From an uncultured Thalassolituus sp. (lineage in GTDB: Bacteria; Pseudomonadota; Gammaproteobacteria; Pseudomonadales; Oceanobacteraceae), in NCBI GenBank assembly GCA_913054055.1, contig CAJXIT010000146.1, positions 1 through 8,452 on the forward strand: DNA of 8,452 nt, read 5' to 3'. The notes under the pieces are model-generated. The model saw nothing but the letters and a program-made list of their open reading frames with translations, was not told where the DNA came from and made no database searches. The translations under genes and the position numbers were made by a program. This document shows positions 1-5,714 of this stretch, piece after piece (position 1 is the stretch's first letter; every line of letters starts with the position of its first letter).

Positions 1-411
1 CGACTTATCAGCCGGAATATCTATTTCAAACACAATACTTTGACTATCATAGACACTATGAATCGCCTGCCCCTGCCCCATCATTTCATAAAACCGTGTG
101 ATTCGCTCAGCGGCCTGATCAAGTGTCTCGGCCGCCACTAGCCAATGGGTTAACAATGACAAACTGCCCACCGGCAAAGCTGAAGTTCCATGACCAATGT
201 ATTCATCATTGGTGGCTTGTGTCAGCCCCCCCATTAGCTGGGCGAATTGCAACAAGGATACGCGCGCACTGGGTTCATCTAATAAATGCTTAGGGATACG
301 GCAAGTATGTAACAATTCATCAATCAGGCTTTGCTCAACTGAAAGCTTTGACAGCGCTAAGTGCACAAATTCAATACTGATAGAAATGGCATTTTTACTG
401 GTATATCGCAT
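1..411 (-). CDS. AraC-family transcriptional regulator, N-terminal part (3' end outside window)
   Basis: The visible 137 residues match the N-terminal ligand-sensing domain of OruR/ArgR-like AraC regulators (the arabinose-binding-like domain of Pfam). The recognisable pattern is a helix ending near residue 45 in IPKHLLDEPSARVS, then LLQFAQLMGGLTQATNDEYIG, here read as a Leu-rich helix and a D-E-x-x-G turn, then a G-S-L-S-L-L helix start. The C-terminal double helix-turn-helix that binds DNA would lie to the left of position 1 and cannot be checked. ATG at 411 is the first start after an in-frame TGA a few codons upstream, so the N-terminus is secure, although no good SD precedes it. The gene is divergent from the quinone reductase at 642, so it may control that gene, itself or both; that role is inference. 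The effector is unknown. Confidence 0.85.
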   Translation of the reverse strand, partial: MRYTSKNAISISIEFVHLALSKLSVEQSLIDELLHTCRIPKHLLDEPSARVSLLQFAQLMGGLTQATNDEYIGHGTSALPVGSLSLLTHWLVAAETLDQAAERITRFYEMMGQGQAIHSVYDSQSIVFEIDIPADKS

Positions 412-461
412 TTATTCAGCCGGTTATCAGTTTAAATATTTACTTAATCATCTTTGTGGGA

Positions 462-489
462 ATTATGCACAATTGTTATAAACTATCAA
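462..489 (-). promoter_or_regulatory. Likely sigma70 promoter of the AraC-family gene
   Basis: On the minus strand a -35 box TTGATA (484-489, five of six consensus bases) is followed after 16 bp by a -10 box CATAAT (462-467, five of six). Transcription would start near 455, giving a leader of about 44 nt before the ATG at 411. Confidence 0.55.
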
Positions 490-552
490 ATATGTGTGAG
501 ATTACGTCATTCAGATTTGGCTGGCCTTAAGGATAATATGCCCACCTAATTA

Positions 553-572
553 ATAGTCTCACAAGCGACTAT
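553..572. promoter_or_regulatory. Inverted repeat, possible operator upstream of quinone reductase
   Basis: Arms ATAGTC (553-558) and GACTAT (567-572) are perfect 6-bp inverted copies around an 8-bp centre. The site lies just upstream of a TATAAT box at 591-596, where a -35 box would be expected, so it could be an activator or repressor site for the gene at 642. AraC proteins more often bind direct repeats, so the link to the neighbouring regulator is weak. Confidence 0.3.
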
Positions 573-590
573 AGTAAGAATAAACACGCG

Positions 591-596
591 TATAAT
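591..596 (+). promoter_or_regulatory. Candidate -10 box for the quinone reductase gene
   Basis: The sequence is a perfect TATAAT, about 40 bp upstream of the start codon. No acceptable -35 box exists at 15-19 bp spacing and there is no extended -10 motif. If real, this promoter probably needs an activator, which would fit the divergent AraC gene. Confidence 0.3.
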
Positions 597-641
597 ATTG
601 GGCTTTGCCGAAATTTAACGTTAATAATTAAGGATGCGATG

Positions 642-1619
642 ATGCAAACAAAAATCACTGAATTATTTAATATTCAATACCCAATTATACAGGGTGGCAT
701 GATGTGGGTTGGCTTAGCGGAACTGGCCTCTGCTGTATCCAATGCCGGCGGTCTAGGTTTAATAACAGCATTAACCCAACCTACCCCTGAAGATCTAAAA
801 AAAGAAATTGAACGTTGCCGCACCATGACGGACAAGCCTTTCGGTGTGAATTTAACCATCCTGCCTGCAATCAAGCCGCCCCCGTACGAAGAGTATGTGA
901 AAGTGATCATCGAAAGCGGCATTAAAATTGTGGAAACCGCCGGCCGTAGCCCTGAACCCTTCATGCCTGCCTTTAAAGAAGCCGGTGTTAAAGTGATACA
1001 CAAATGTACTTCTGTACGTCACGCCATTAAAGCTGAAAAAGTAGGCTGTGATGCCGTCAGTGTTGATGGCTTTGAATGCGCAGGCCATCCAGGTGAAGAC
1101 GATGTGACCAACCTAGTATTATTACCAGCAGCCTTTAAAAAGCTGAGCATACCAATGGTGGCGTCGGGTGGTATCGGAACAGGTACTCAAATGGCTGCAG
1201 CCATGGCGCTAGGAGCAGAAGGCATCAACATGGGCACACGTTTTGTTGCTACGCAAGAAGCCCCTGTTCATGAAAATATGAAACAAGCCATGGTTGATGC
1301 TGACGAAACACAAACAACCCTGATGTTCCGCACCCTAAAAAATACCGCCCGTGTATTCAAAAATGACATCGCAACCCAAGTGACTGAAATTGAAGCTCGT
1401 CCAGGTGAAACAGACTTTAGCGAACTACAACCTTTAGTGGCCGGTGTACGTGGCCGTGAACGCTGCATTGAAGCCGGCGACATCAATGATGGTATTTGGA
1501 CAGCAGGCATGGTGATTGGCGTGATCAACGACATCCCTACTTGTGAGGAATTAATCAGCCGTATGGTTTCGGAAGCAAAAGAAACCTTACAACAACGCTT
1601 AGCAACGTTTACTGATTAA
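642..1619 (+). CDS. FMN-dependent NADH:quinone reductase, PA1024 type (often annotated nitronate monooxygenase)
   Basis: This soluble TIM-barrel flavoprotein belongs to the 2-nitropropane dioxygenase superfamily. From memory it is closest to Pseudomonas aeruginosa PA1024, which was first called nitronate monooxygenase and later shown to be an NADH:quinone oxidoreductase. Shared motifs, numbered from the ATG at 639, are PIIQGGMMWVGLAE (15-28), NLTILPAIKPPPY (71-83), HKCTSVRHAIKAE (121-133) and DGFECAGHPGEDD (143-155, with the conserved active-site His150). The FMN-phosphate region is ASGGIGTGTQ plus NMGTRF (175-184 and 197-202). Its length of 325-326 aa is normal. Two ATGs are adjacent (639, 642). 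The SD AAGGA at 630-634 lies 7 nt from the second but only 4 nt from the first, so 642 is preferred. It is monocistronic, with a strong hairpin terminator downstream. The likely role is two-electron quinone reduction and NAD+ recycling; nitronate oxidation is less likely. Confidence 0.9.
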   Translation: MQTKITELFNIQYPIIQGGMMWVGLAELASAVSNAGGLGLITALTQPTPEDLKKEIERCRTMTDKPFGVNLTILPAIKPPPYEEYVKVIIESGIKIVETAGRSPEPFMPAFKEAGVKVIHKCTSVRHAIKAEKVGCDAVSVDGFECAGHPGEDDVTNLVLLPAAFKKLSIPMVASGGIGTGTQMAAAMALGAEGINMGTRFVATQEAPVHENMKQAMVDADETQTTLMFRTLKNTARVFKNDIATQVTEIEARPGETDFSELQPLVAGVRGRERCIEAGDINDGIWTAGMVIGVINDIPTCEELISRMVSEAKETLQQRLATFTD

Positions 1620-1727
1620 TATTTATAATATTGCAATAGCCATTTTAATAAATAGATAACGTCCCTGGTGATTCATTCATCTACATCTATTTAGAGAACC
1701 CCTAGCTTGCAATATAAATTGCTAACA

Positions 1728-1755
1728 AAAAGGCCAGATAGTGATCTGGCCTTTT
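1728..1755. terminator. Strong intrinsic terminator, probably bidirectional
   Basis: A perfect 12-bp stem (1728-1739 pairing with 1744-1755) closes a 4-nt loop, AGTG. The stem has a GGCC core and A/T ends, so U-rich tracts follow on both strands: TTTT on plus, TTTTT on minus. It sits about 110 bp after the quinone reductase stop and about 100 bp after the stop of the convergent oxidoreductase at 1855, so it can serve both. Confidence 0.9.
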
Positions 1756-1854
1756 GCGTTTCTACGCATGTCTAAACTCTTCTGTAATTAACCCCTTCAT
1801 TTTTTGAAGAAAACTGCATGACTTGCCAACTTATTTTTTCGAATTACTCAAACC

Positions 1855-2493
1855 CTAATAACCGACAGTGAACCGTGTTGCAATGTGCTTAGGTTGCTCA
1901 GCTTCATCAATAAGTGCAATGGCAAAATCTTCCATAGAAATGTGAGATATCCCAGTAAGATCAAACAAAAGTTCATCATTACCAACTCTAAACTCTCCAG
2001 TTTGGGTGCCGGGCCTCAGCATGGCCGACGGGCTCGCATACGACCAATTTTGATTATCATGGTTAATGCAAACTTGATGCTGTTTGGAACATGCTGTCGC
2101 GATATTAACGACAGATTCAGGTAGAAAACCAGGTTCGGTGAGAACTGTTGTCGATTTACCTGGAATGCCTAAGCTTGCTGCGCCACCCACTATGACACTG
2201 CGAACTTGGCTATTGCCTGCACCTGTTAATAAAGCATGGGTAGAAGTGGGTAATTCCATTTCACGGCCTTGGGCTGGTCGAATGGCACTTATGACAACAT
2301 CCTGATTTATTAAAAGTTTTTCAACATCTTCAATCAAGTTGGCAAACCCTATTTTAGTATCAACCCCTTTCTGAAAGATGTTCAGCTGTGCCTCTTTTCT
2401 AACCACTGCGGTTACTGAATGACCTCGTGACAAGGCCTCTTTTACGATGCGACTACCCACATCTCCTGCGGCACCAAATACTGTTATTTTCAT
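1855..2493 (-). CDS. NAD(P)-binding oxidoreductase, NmrA/YwnB-like atypical SDR
   Basis: A 212-aa Rossmann-fold protein of the NAD(P)H-binding family (COG2910-like). The dinucleotide motif GAAGDVG (7-13) follows the first strand. The second strand ends in AVVR (29-32), and the Arg there usually favours NADPH. VISAIRP (67-73) and VGGAASLGIPG (102-112) are the next conserved strand ends. SPSAMLRPGTQTGEFRVG (154-171) and ISMEDFAIALIDEAE (185-199) are typical of this group. The classical SDR YxxxK catalytic pair is not evident, so its chemistry cannot be assigned; relatives are reductases or redox sensors. The SD AAGGAA lies 7 nt before ATG 2493. The gene starts 34 bp after the transporter stop on the same strand, so both are probably one transcript from the MarR-controlled promoter, ending at the 1728-1755 hairpin. 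Confidence 0.8.
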   Translation of the reverse strand: MKITVFGAAGDVGSRIVKEALSRGHSVTAVVRKEAQLNIFQKGVDTKIGFANLIEDVEKLLINQDVVISAIRPAQGREMELPTSTHALLTGAGNSQVRSVIVGGAASLGIPGKSTTVLTEPGFLPESVVNIATACSKQHQVCINHDNQNWSYASPSAMLRPGTQTGEFRVGNDELLFDLTGISHISMEDFAIALIDEAEQPKHIATRFTVGY

Positions 2494-2527
2494 GCTTGAT
2501 TTCCTTTACAGTTAATTATGAATATAT

Positions 2528-3442
2528 TTAATGAATTGATTTGTTACTTGCTATTAATGATTGATAACGTTTGCTAATTATCCGTATCAATTGAGTTACT
2601 AGAGGAGCTTGCTGAGTTGACCAAATGCTGAATACCACAAGACAGATAGCAAAGATCTGAAGCTGACTTAAAGTTTGATTCAAACATGCCCAACCAATGA
2701 CGATGGCCACAACGGGACTCAAAAAACCTAATGTTGATATTGCATTTGGAGAGAGTGTTTTAATCCCCCAGAACCAAAATAAATAACTAAGTGCCGCTCC
2801 AAACGTACCCAAATACACAAAGCCGAGCAGATTCATACTCGAAAGCGCTGGCAATGCGGGTTCAAACAATAGCGCCGCGGGTAACAGTAACAACCCGCCT
2901 GCCATTAATTGCCATGCTGTGAACGTAAGAGAAGAGACTTCAGGCTGCCAACGACGACTTAATACCGTTCCCATCGCCATGCTTAAGGCACCAGCTAATG
3001 CGGCCAAAATGCCAACGGAATTAAGTTTTGCAGCTGGTGTTAAAATTAATAGCCCGACCCCTACCATCCCCACCACAGCACTGAATATAACAACACCGTG
3101 TACTTTACTATTTAACCAAACCCTGGAAAGAGCGATTACAATTAACGGTTGCACGGCTCCCACCGTGGCTGCCACGTCACCTGGCAGTCGATATGCCGAT
3201 TCAAATAATAACCACCAAAATAATGAAAAATTCAGCGCACCCAAAATTAATACTTTTGGTAAAAAGCTAAATTGAGGCAGCTTTCGAATACACATTAACA
3301 AAAAGAGCCCAGCTGGTAGCGCCCTTAACATTGCCACTGTAATGGGGTAGTTATCAGGTAAAAACTCTGTGGTCACATAATAAGTGGTCCCCCAAATAAC
3401 GGGGGCAAGCGCTGTAATTAATAAATCGGGGTTCAGTCTCAT
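2528..3442 (-). CDS. EamA/DMT-superfamily transporter (10 TM), likely exporter
   Basis: A 304-aa inner-membrane protein with about ten hydrophobic segments arranged as two EamA repeats. The first starts LNPDLLITALAPVIWGTTYY (residues 3-22), with the W-G-T signature of the first helix. The second begins near 142, with a final APNAIST-like motif here reading SPNAISTLGFLSPVVA (231-246). Charged residues cluster after 280 in a cytoplasmic tail. Members export amino acids, metabolites or drugs; the substrate is not predictable. The open frame reaches back to 3514, but that start would lie beyond the promoter and overlap the divergent gene. ATG 3442 follows a weak SD (GGTGA, 5 nt) and gives the family-typical N-terminus; ATGs at 3448 and 3454 are alternatives. 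It heads an operon with the oxidoreductase downstream and is divergent from marR, the usual arrangement for a MarR-repressed efflux gene. Confidence 0.85.
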   Translation of the reverse strand: MRLNPDLLITALAPVIWGTTYYVTTEFLPDNYPITVAMLRALPAGLFLLMCIRKLPQFSFLPKVLILGALNFSLFWWLLFESAYRLPGDVAATVGAVQPLIVIALSRVWLNSKVHGVVIFSAVVGMVGVGLLILTPAAKLNSVGILAALAGALSMAMGTVLSRRWQPEVSSLTFTAWQLMAGGLLLLPAALLFEPALPALSSMNLLGFVYLGTFGAALSYLFWFWGIKTLSPNAISTLGFLSPVVAIVIGWACLNQTLSQLQIFAICLVVFSIWSTQQAPLVTQLIRIISKRYQSLIASNKSIH

Positions 3443-3457
3443 GGGCATCACCATAAG

Positions 3458-3475
3458 TATCTTGGCATCAAGATA
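3458..3475. promoter_or_regulatory. Palindromic operator O1, probable MarR binding site
   Basis: TATCTTG-GCAT-CAAGATA is an 18-bp site with perfect 7-bp arms, the size and symmetry of MarR-family operators. It covers the -10 box of the leftward promoter and the -35 box of the rightward promoter, so occupancy should block both transporter and marR transcription. Confidence 0.7.
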
Positions 3476-3490
3476 GTTGCAAACTACTTT
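3462..3490 (+). promoter_or_regulatory. Rightward promoter for marR
   Basis: The -35 box TTGGCA (3462-3467, five of six) and -10 box TACTTT (3485-3490, three of six) are 17 bp apart. The start site would be near 3497, so the leader is short. The weak -10 suits a modestly expressed autoregulated repressor. An alternative is TTGACG (3489-3494) with CATGAT (3512-3517), but that overlaps the start codon. Confidence 0.45.
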
Positions 3491-3498
3491 GACGTCAA
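3470..3498 (-). promoter_or_regulatory. Leftward promoter for the EamA transporter operon
   Basis: On the minus strand TTGACG (3493-3498, five of six) is followed after exactly 17 bp by TATCTT (3470-3475, four of six). The predicted start near 3463 is about 20 nt before ATG 3442. The -35 lies in operator O2 and the -10 in operator O1. Confidence 0.6.
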
Positions 3499-3502
3499 GA
3501 TA
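3485..3502. promoter_or_regulatory. Palindromic operator O2, second probable MarR site
   Basis: TACTTTGA-CG-TCAAGATA is an imperfect copy of O1 with a perfect TTGACGTCAA core. Its right half, GTCAAGATA, nearly repeats the right half of O1. The centres of O1 and O2 are 27 bp apart. A further half-site, TATCTTTGACA (3503-3513), runs into the marR start codon. Confidence 0.6.
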
Positions 3503-3512
3503 TATCTTTGAC

Positions 3513-4013
3513 ATGATGCAACCTATGGATAAAGTAGATACGATAATTAGTCAGTGGAATCAGGAAAAACCTGAGCTGAATGTGGATTCAATGGCCATTA
3601 TTGGTCGGTTCAAACGCATAACCCAACACCTAAGCCAGGAAATGGGGAAAACCTTTGCCTTACATGATTTAAGCCCAGCGGGATTTGATATGCTGGCCAC
3701 ATTAAGGCGATCAGGACCTGGGTACGCTCTTTCGCCTAATGAATTGCTCAACGCAATGATGGTCACCTCGGGTACCATGACCAATCGTATTGATCAATTA
3801 TGTAAGGTCGGATTGGTAGAGCGACTAAAAAACCCCGATGACGGTCGCGGATTCATCATAGCTCTGACCCCGAATGGCTTTAAAAAAATTGATGCCGCAA
3901 TCATTGACCATGTGGCAACCCAAGACAGGATCATGTCCGGATTATCCGCAAGTGAAAAAAATCAATTAAATGGGTTATTAAGCTCATTTCTAACCAGCTT
4001 AGATGGCGAATGA
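3513..4013 (+). CDS. MarR-family transcriptional regulator
   Basis: A 166-aa winged-helix repressor. The N-terminal dimerisation helix (about 22-48, with IIGRFKRITQHL) is followed by the winged helix. FDMLATLRRSGPGYALSPNEL covers residues 58-78, the recognition helix is MMVTSGTMTNRIDQLCKVGL (82-101), the wing is NPDDGRGFIIALTP (107-120, with the conserved D-x-R-G turn), and C-terminal dimerisation helices follow. Such proteins bind small phenolic or electrophilic ligands and release DNA. The open frame can be read back to a TTG at 3477, but that would overlap both operators and the promoter, so ATG 3513 is chosen; ATGs at 3516 and 3525 are alternatives and none has a strong SD. The two palindromes just upstream suggest autorepression together with repression of the divergent transporter operon. 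The stop overlaps the next start (ATGA). Confidence 0.9.
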   Translation: MMQPMDKVDTIISQWNQEKPELNVDSMAIIGRFKRITQHLSQEMGKTFALHDLSPAGFDMLATLRRSGPGYALSPNELLNAMMVTSGTMTNRIDQLCKVGLVERLKNPDDGRGFIIALTPNGFKKIDAAIIDHVATQDRIMSGLSASEKNQLNGLLSSFLTSLDGE

Positions 4014-4234
4014 CCATGCGACAAACCTTAAGAAATAAAATCATCCAAGTATGTGATAAAAAAATCGCGGCCAAAGGAGACAATGTAGGCTTATCGTTTT
4101 ATGCATTTTTTGCTAATAAAAACGACGACCCCGAGTTGCTGATGGAAGCTGCCACTTGGTGGATTCAAACTCACAAACTGGATCACTTTGTAAAAGCACG
4201 CATTATTAAAGACATGGTGAACAAAGGTCTATAA
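4010..4234 (+). CDS. Small conserved protein of unknown function (DUF6500-like)
   Basis: A 74-aa soluble protein with no signal peptide or membrane segment. Its central stretch NVGLSFYAFFANKNDDPELL (residues 25-44), then MEAATWWIQTHKLDHFVKA (45-63), looks strongly conserved and resembles a family I recall as DUF6500; the family number is unverified. The start ATG overlaps the marR stop as ATGA, with little SD of its own, so it is probably translated by coupling to marR. ATG at 4016, two codons in, would also fit (MRQTLRNKII). The Trp/Phe/Tyr-rich helical make-up suggests a small globular or partner-binding protein. The function is unknown; the shared transcript suggests a link to the MarR-controlled response. 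Confidence 0.75.
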   Translation: MTMRQTLRNKIIQVCDKKIAAKGDNVGLSFYAFFANKNDDPELLMEAATWWIQTHKLDHFVKARIIKDMVNKGL

Positions 4235-4242
4235 CCTTTTTT
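4223..4242 (+). terminator. Weak intrinsic terminator of the marR operon
   Basis: AAAGGT (4223-4228) pairs with ACCTTT (4234-4239) around a 5-nt loop, CTATA, and runs into six T residues (4237-4242). The stem overlaps the last codons of the small gene. It has only 6 bp and two G-C pairs, so it may be inefficient. Confidence 0.4.
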
Positions 4243-4250
4243 CACCATAA

Positions 4251-4283
4251 TGATTAGTTAAAACGAAACCGTTAATCTAATCA
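4251..4283. repeat. Inverted repeat across the ugd stop codon
   Basis: TGATTAG (4251-4257) and CTAATCA (4277-4283) are perfect 7-bp inverted copies. TTAA/TTAA and AACG-type inner pairing extend the stem with small bulges. The ugd stop (4277-4279) lies in the arm. No U tract follows on either strand, so it is more likely a 3'-end-stabilising hairpin than an intrinsic terminator. Confidence 0.35.
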
Positions 4284-5443
4284 CTACCAAAAATATCCCG
4301 CGTATACACCTTGTATTCTACGTCACTTAAAATGTCTTCCAAGCGATTGGCCACAATCACATCCGACATGCGTTTAAATTCATCTAAGTCGGATATCACT
4401 TCTGAGTGGAAGAATTCTGCTTCTTGTAAGACGGGTTCGTACACCACGACTTTTATGCCTTTGGCTTTTATCCGCTTCATTACCCCTTGAATGGCGGACG
4501 CCCTGAAATTATCAGAGCCGGTTTTCATGACTAAACGATAAATACCCACCACTTCTGGATCACGTTGTAATATGGAATTGGCCACAAAATCTTTACGTGT
4601 GGTGTTGGCATCTACAATGGCCCGTACCATATTATTAGGCACGTCTTTAAAGTTTGCCAATAACTGTTGCGTGTCTTTTGGTAAGCAGTAACCACCATAA
4701 CCAAATGATGGATTATTATAGTGATCGCCAATGCGGGGATCTAAACCCACACCTTGAATGATTTGCTTGGTATCTAAGTGATGGGTTTCGGCATAAGTAT
4801 CTAGCTCATTAAAATAGGCCACACGCATGGCCAGATACGTATTTGAAAACAGTTTCACCGCTTCCGCCTCAGTGCTGTTTACAAACAATTTTTCGATGTT
4901 TTGTTTTTCTGCCCCCTGCTCTAGTAGCTTAGCAAAAAACTCGGCTCGTTCAGATTGCTCACCAACTATAATGCGAGAAGGGTGCAGGTTATCGTAAAGG
5001 GCTTTACCTTCCCGCAAAAATTCCGGTGAAAAAATAATGTCATCGCATTGATAGGTTTCTTTTACTTTCTGGGTAAAACCCACAGGCACGGTGGATTTGA
5101 TGATCATAATGGCATTTTTATTAACGGCCATAACATCTTGAATGACACTTTCCACTGAACTGGTATTAAAGTAATTGGTATCAGGGTCATAATCGGTTGG
5201 TGTTGCAATGATGATGTATTCGGCGTTTTGGTAAGCGTCATACTTGTCCAAGGTGGCTCTAAAGTTGAGAGACTTGTTTTGTAAAAAGTCTGAGATTTCA
5301 GCATCTTCAATGGGAGAGCGCCGATCGTTTAATAACGCCACTTTGTCTTTCATTATGTCTAGCGCAACCACTTCGTTGTGTTGCGCCAGTAGCATGGCAT
5401 TGGAAAGGCCTACATAGCCTGTACCGGCAATGGCAATTTTCAT
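4277..5443 (-). CDS. ugd: UDP-glucose 6-dehydrogenase
   Basis: This cytoplasmic enzyme oxidises UDP-glucose to UDP-glucuronate with two NAD+, supplying precursor for capsule, exopolysaccharide or LPS sugars. Its 388 aa equal the E. coli Ugd length. The N-terminal Rossmann domain has GTGYVG (7-12), with Asp29 ending strand two for NAD+ ribose, and STVPVG (117-122). SPEFLREGKA (139-148) is the substrate loop. EAVKLFSNTYLAMRVAYFNE (194-213) includes the conserved Lys197 and Asn201. FGYGGYCLPKDT (247-258) contains catalytic Cys253, with Asp257 four residues on. The C-terminal UDP-binding domain has VMKTGSDNFRASAIQG (305-320). All key residues are present, so it should be active. No polysaccharide gene is adjacent. 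The start ATG 5443 gives the normal MKIAIAGTGYVG N-terminus but lacks an SD at usual distance; see the leader entry. Confidence 0.97.
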   Translation of the reverse strand: MKIAIAGTGYVGLSNAMLLAQHNEVVALDIMKDKVALLNDRRSPIEDAEISDFLQNKSLNFRATLDKYDAYQNAEYIIIATPTDYDPDTNYFNTSSVESVIQDVMAVNKNAIMIIKSTVPVGFTQKVKETYQCDDIIFSPEFLREGKALYDNLHPSRIIVGEQSERAEFFAKLLEQGAEKQNIEKLFVNSTEAEAVKLFSNTYLAMRVAYFNELDTYAETHHLDTKQIIQGVGLDPRIGDHYNNPSFGYGGYCLPKDTQQLLANFKDVPNNMVRAIVDANTTRKDFVANSILQRDPEVVGIYRLVMKTGSDNFRASAIQGVMKRIKAKGIKVVVYEPVLQEAEFFHSEVISDLDEFKRMSDVIVANRLEDILSDVEYKVYTRDIFGSD

Positions 5444-5490
5444 AAGCTGTTTGCGAACCAGGGCTCGCCTCCTTAACAGTAACTAAGGAG
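5444..5490 (-). promoter_or_regulatory. ugd translation leader: SD-sequestering hairpin plus SD-to-start hairpin (split RBS)
   Basis: In the ugd mRNA the only good SD, AAGGAG (plus-strand 5469-5474), is 25 nt from the AUG. The spacer begins with a 16-nt hairpin, GCGAGC-CCUG-GUUCGC (5453-5468, 6 bp with one G-U). Folding it leaves 9 nt between SD and AUG, a normal spacing. Immediately upstream, CUCCUUAGU pairs with GUUAAGGAG around a UACU loop (5469-5490, 7 Watson-Crick plus 2 wobble pairs). That hairpin buries the same SD. The two hairpins abut with no gap. The alternative reading is a CTG start at 5461, 6 nt from the SD and in frame, adding six residues. The pairing is directly visible; the regulatory role is inferred. 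Confidence 0.5.
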
Positions 5491-5592
5491 TAGTGTTGGC
5501 CAATGGCTTTACGGTTATGTGACGGTTTTCAGACAGTTGTATGACAATGATTTTTTTTATTTTAGGGTAGCAATCACATTTATAGTGACAAG

Positions 5593-5623
5593 CGTCATTT
5601 CCGCGAAGTCGGGTATCTGTTTT
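5593..5623. repeat. Degenerate CGTCATTCCCGCG-type dispersed intergenic repeat (half-element)
   Basis: The stretch begins CGTCATTTCCGCGAAGTCGG and continues to TCTGTTTT. Against the common proteobacterial repeat (CGTCATTCCCGCGAAAGCGG, then GAATCCAGTTTT) it differs at only about six positions, including one missing base. The consensus is recalled, not searched. The CCG/CGG dyad remains, but the second inverted half is not recognisable, so this looks like a decayed copy. Confidence 0.4.
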
Positions 5624-5639
5624 ACAAGATCATAGGTGG

Positions 5640-5671
5640 ATACCAGACAGCTCGTCCCTCTCTTCTGGTAT
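5640..5671. repeat. Inverted repeat upstream of ugd, downstream of the aldo/keto reductase
   Basis: ATACCAGA (5640-5647) and TCTGGTAT (5664-5671) are perfect 8-bp inverted arms around 16 nt. The left arm could instead pair through GATACC (5639-5644) with GGTATC (5612-5617) in the adjacent repeat, giving two exclusive folds. A run of seven C (5673-5679) follows. No U tract makes it a clear terminator. Confidence 0.4.
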
Positions 5672-5714
5672 GCCCCCCCACCCGTCGAAAGACAGGCTTT
5701 TATGCAATCAAATA

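Noticed and set aside
197..481. Plus-strand open frame of 94 codons
   Set aside because: It lies antisense to the AraC-family N-terminal domain, which matches a known family; its translation looks like no protein and it runs into the divergent promoter.
490..515. CRP-like site around TGTGAGATTACGTCATT
   Set aside because: The two half-sites are one base off the required 6-bp spacing and the right half is weak.
1621..1720. Distant inverted copies ATATTGCAA / TTGCAATAT after the quinone reductase
   Set aside because: The 9-bp arms are 70 nt apart, largely self-palindromic TTGCAA in AT-rich spacer, and easily explained by chance.
3477..3512. TTG start of marR at 3477
   Set aside because: It lies upstream of the -10 box and predicted transcription start and has no SD; the extra residues are encoded by operator DNA.
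3443..3514. Upstream start of the transporter at 3514
   Set aside because: It would place the promoter and both operators inside the coding region and overlap the marR start; the added residues are not like the family N-terminus.
5673..5683. C-rich run as a possible G-quadruplex on the minus strand
   Set aside because: Only two adjacent G runs are present; four are needed for an intramolecular quadruplex.
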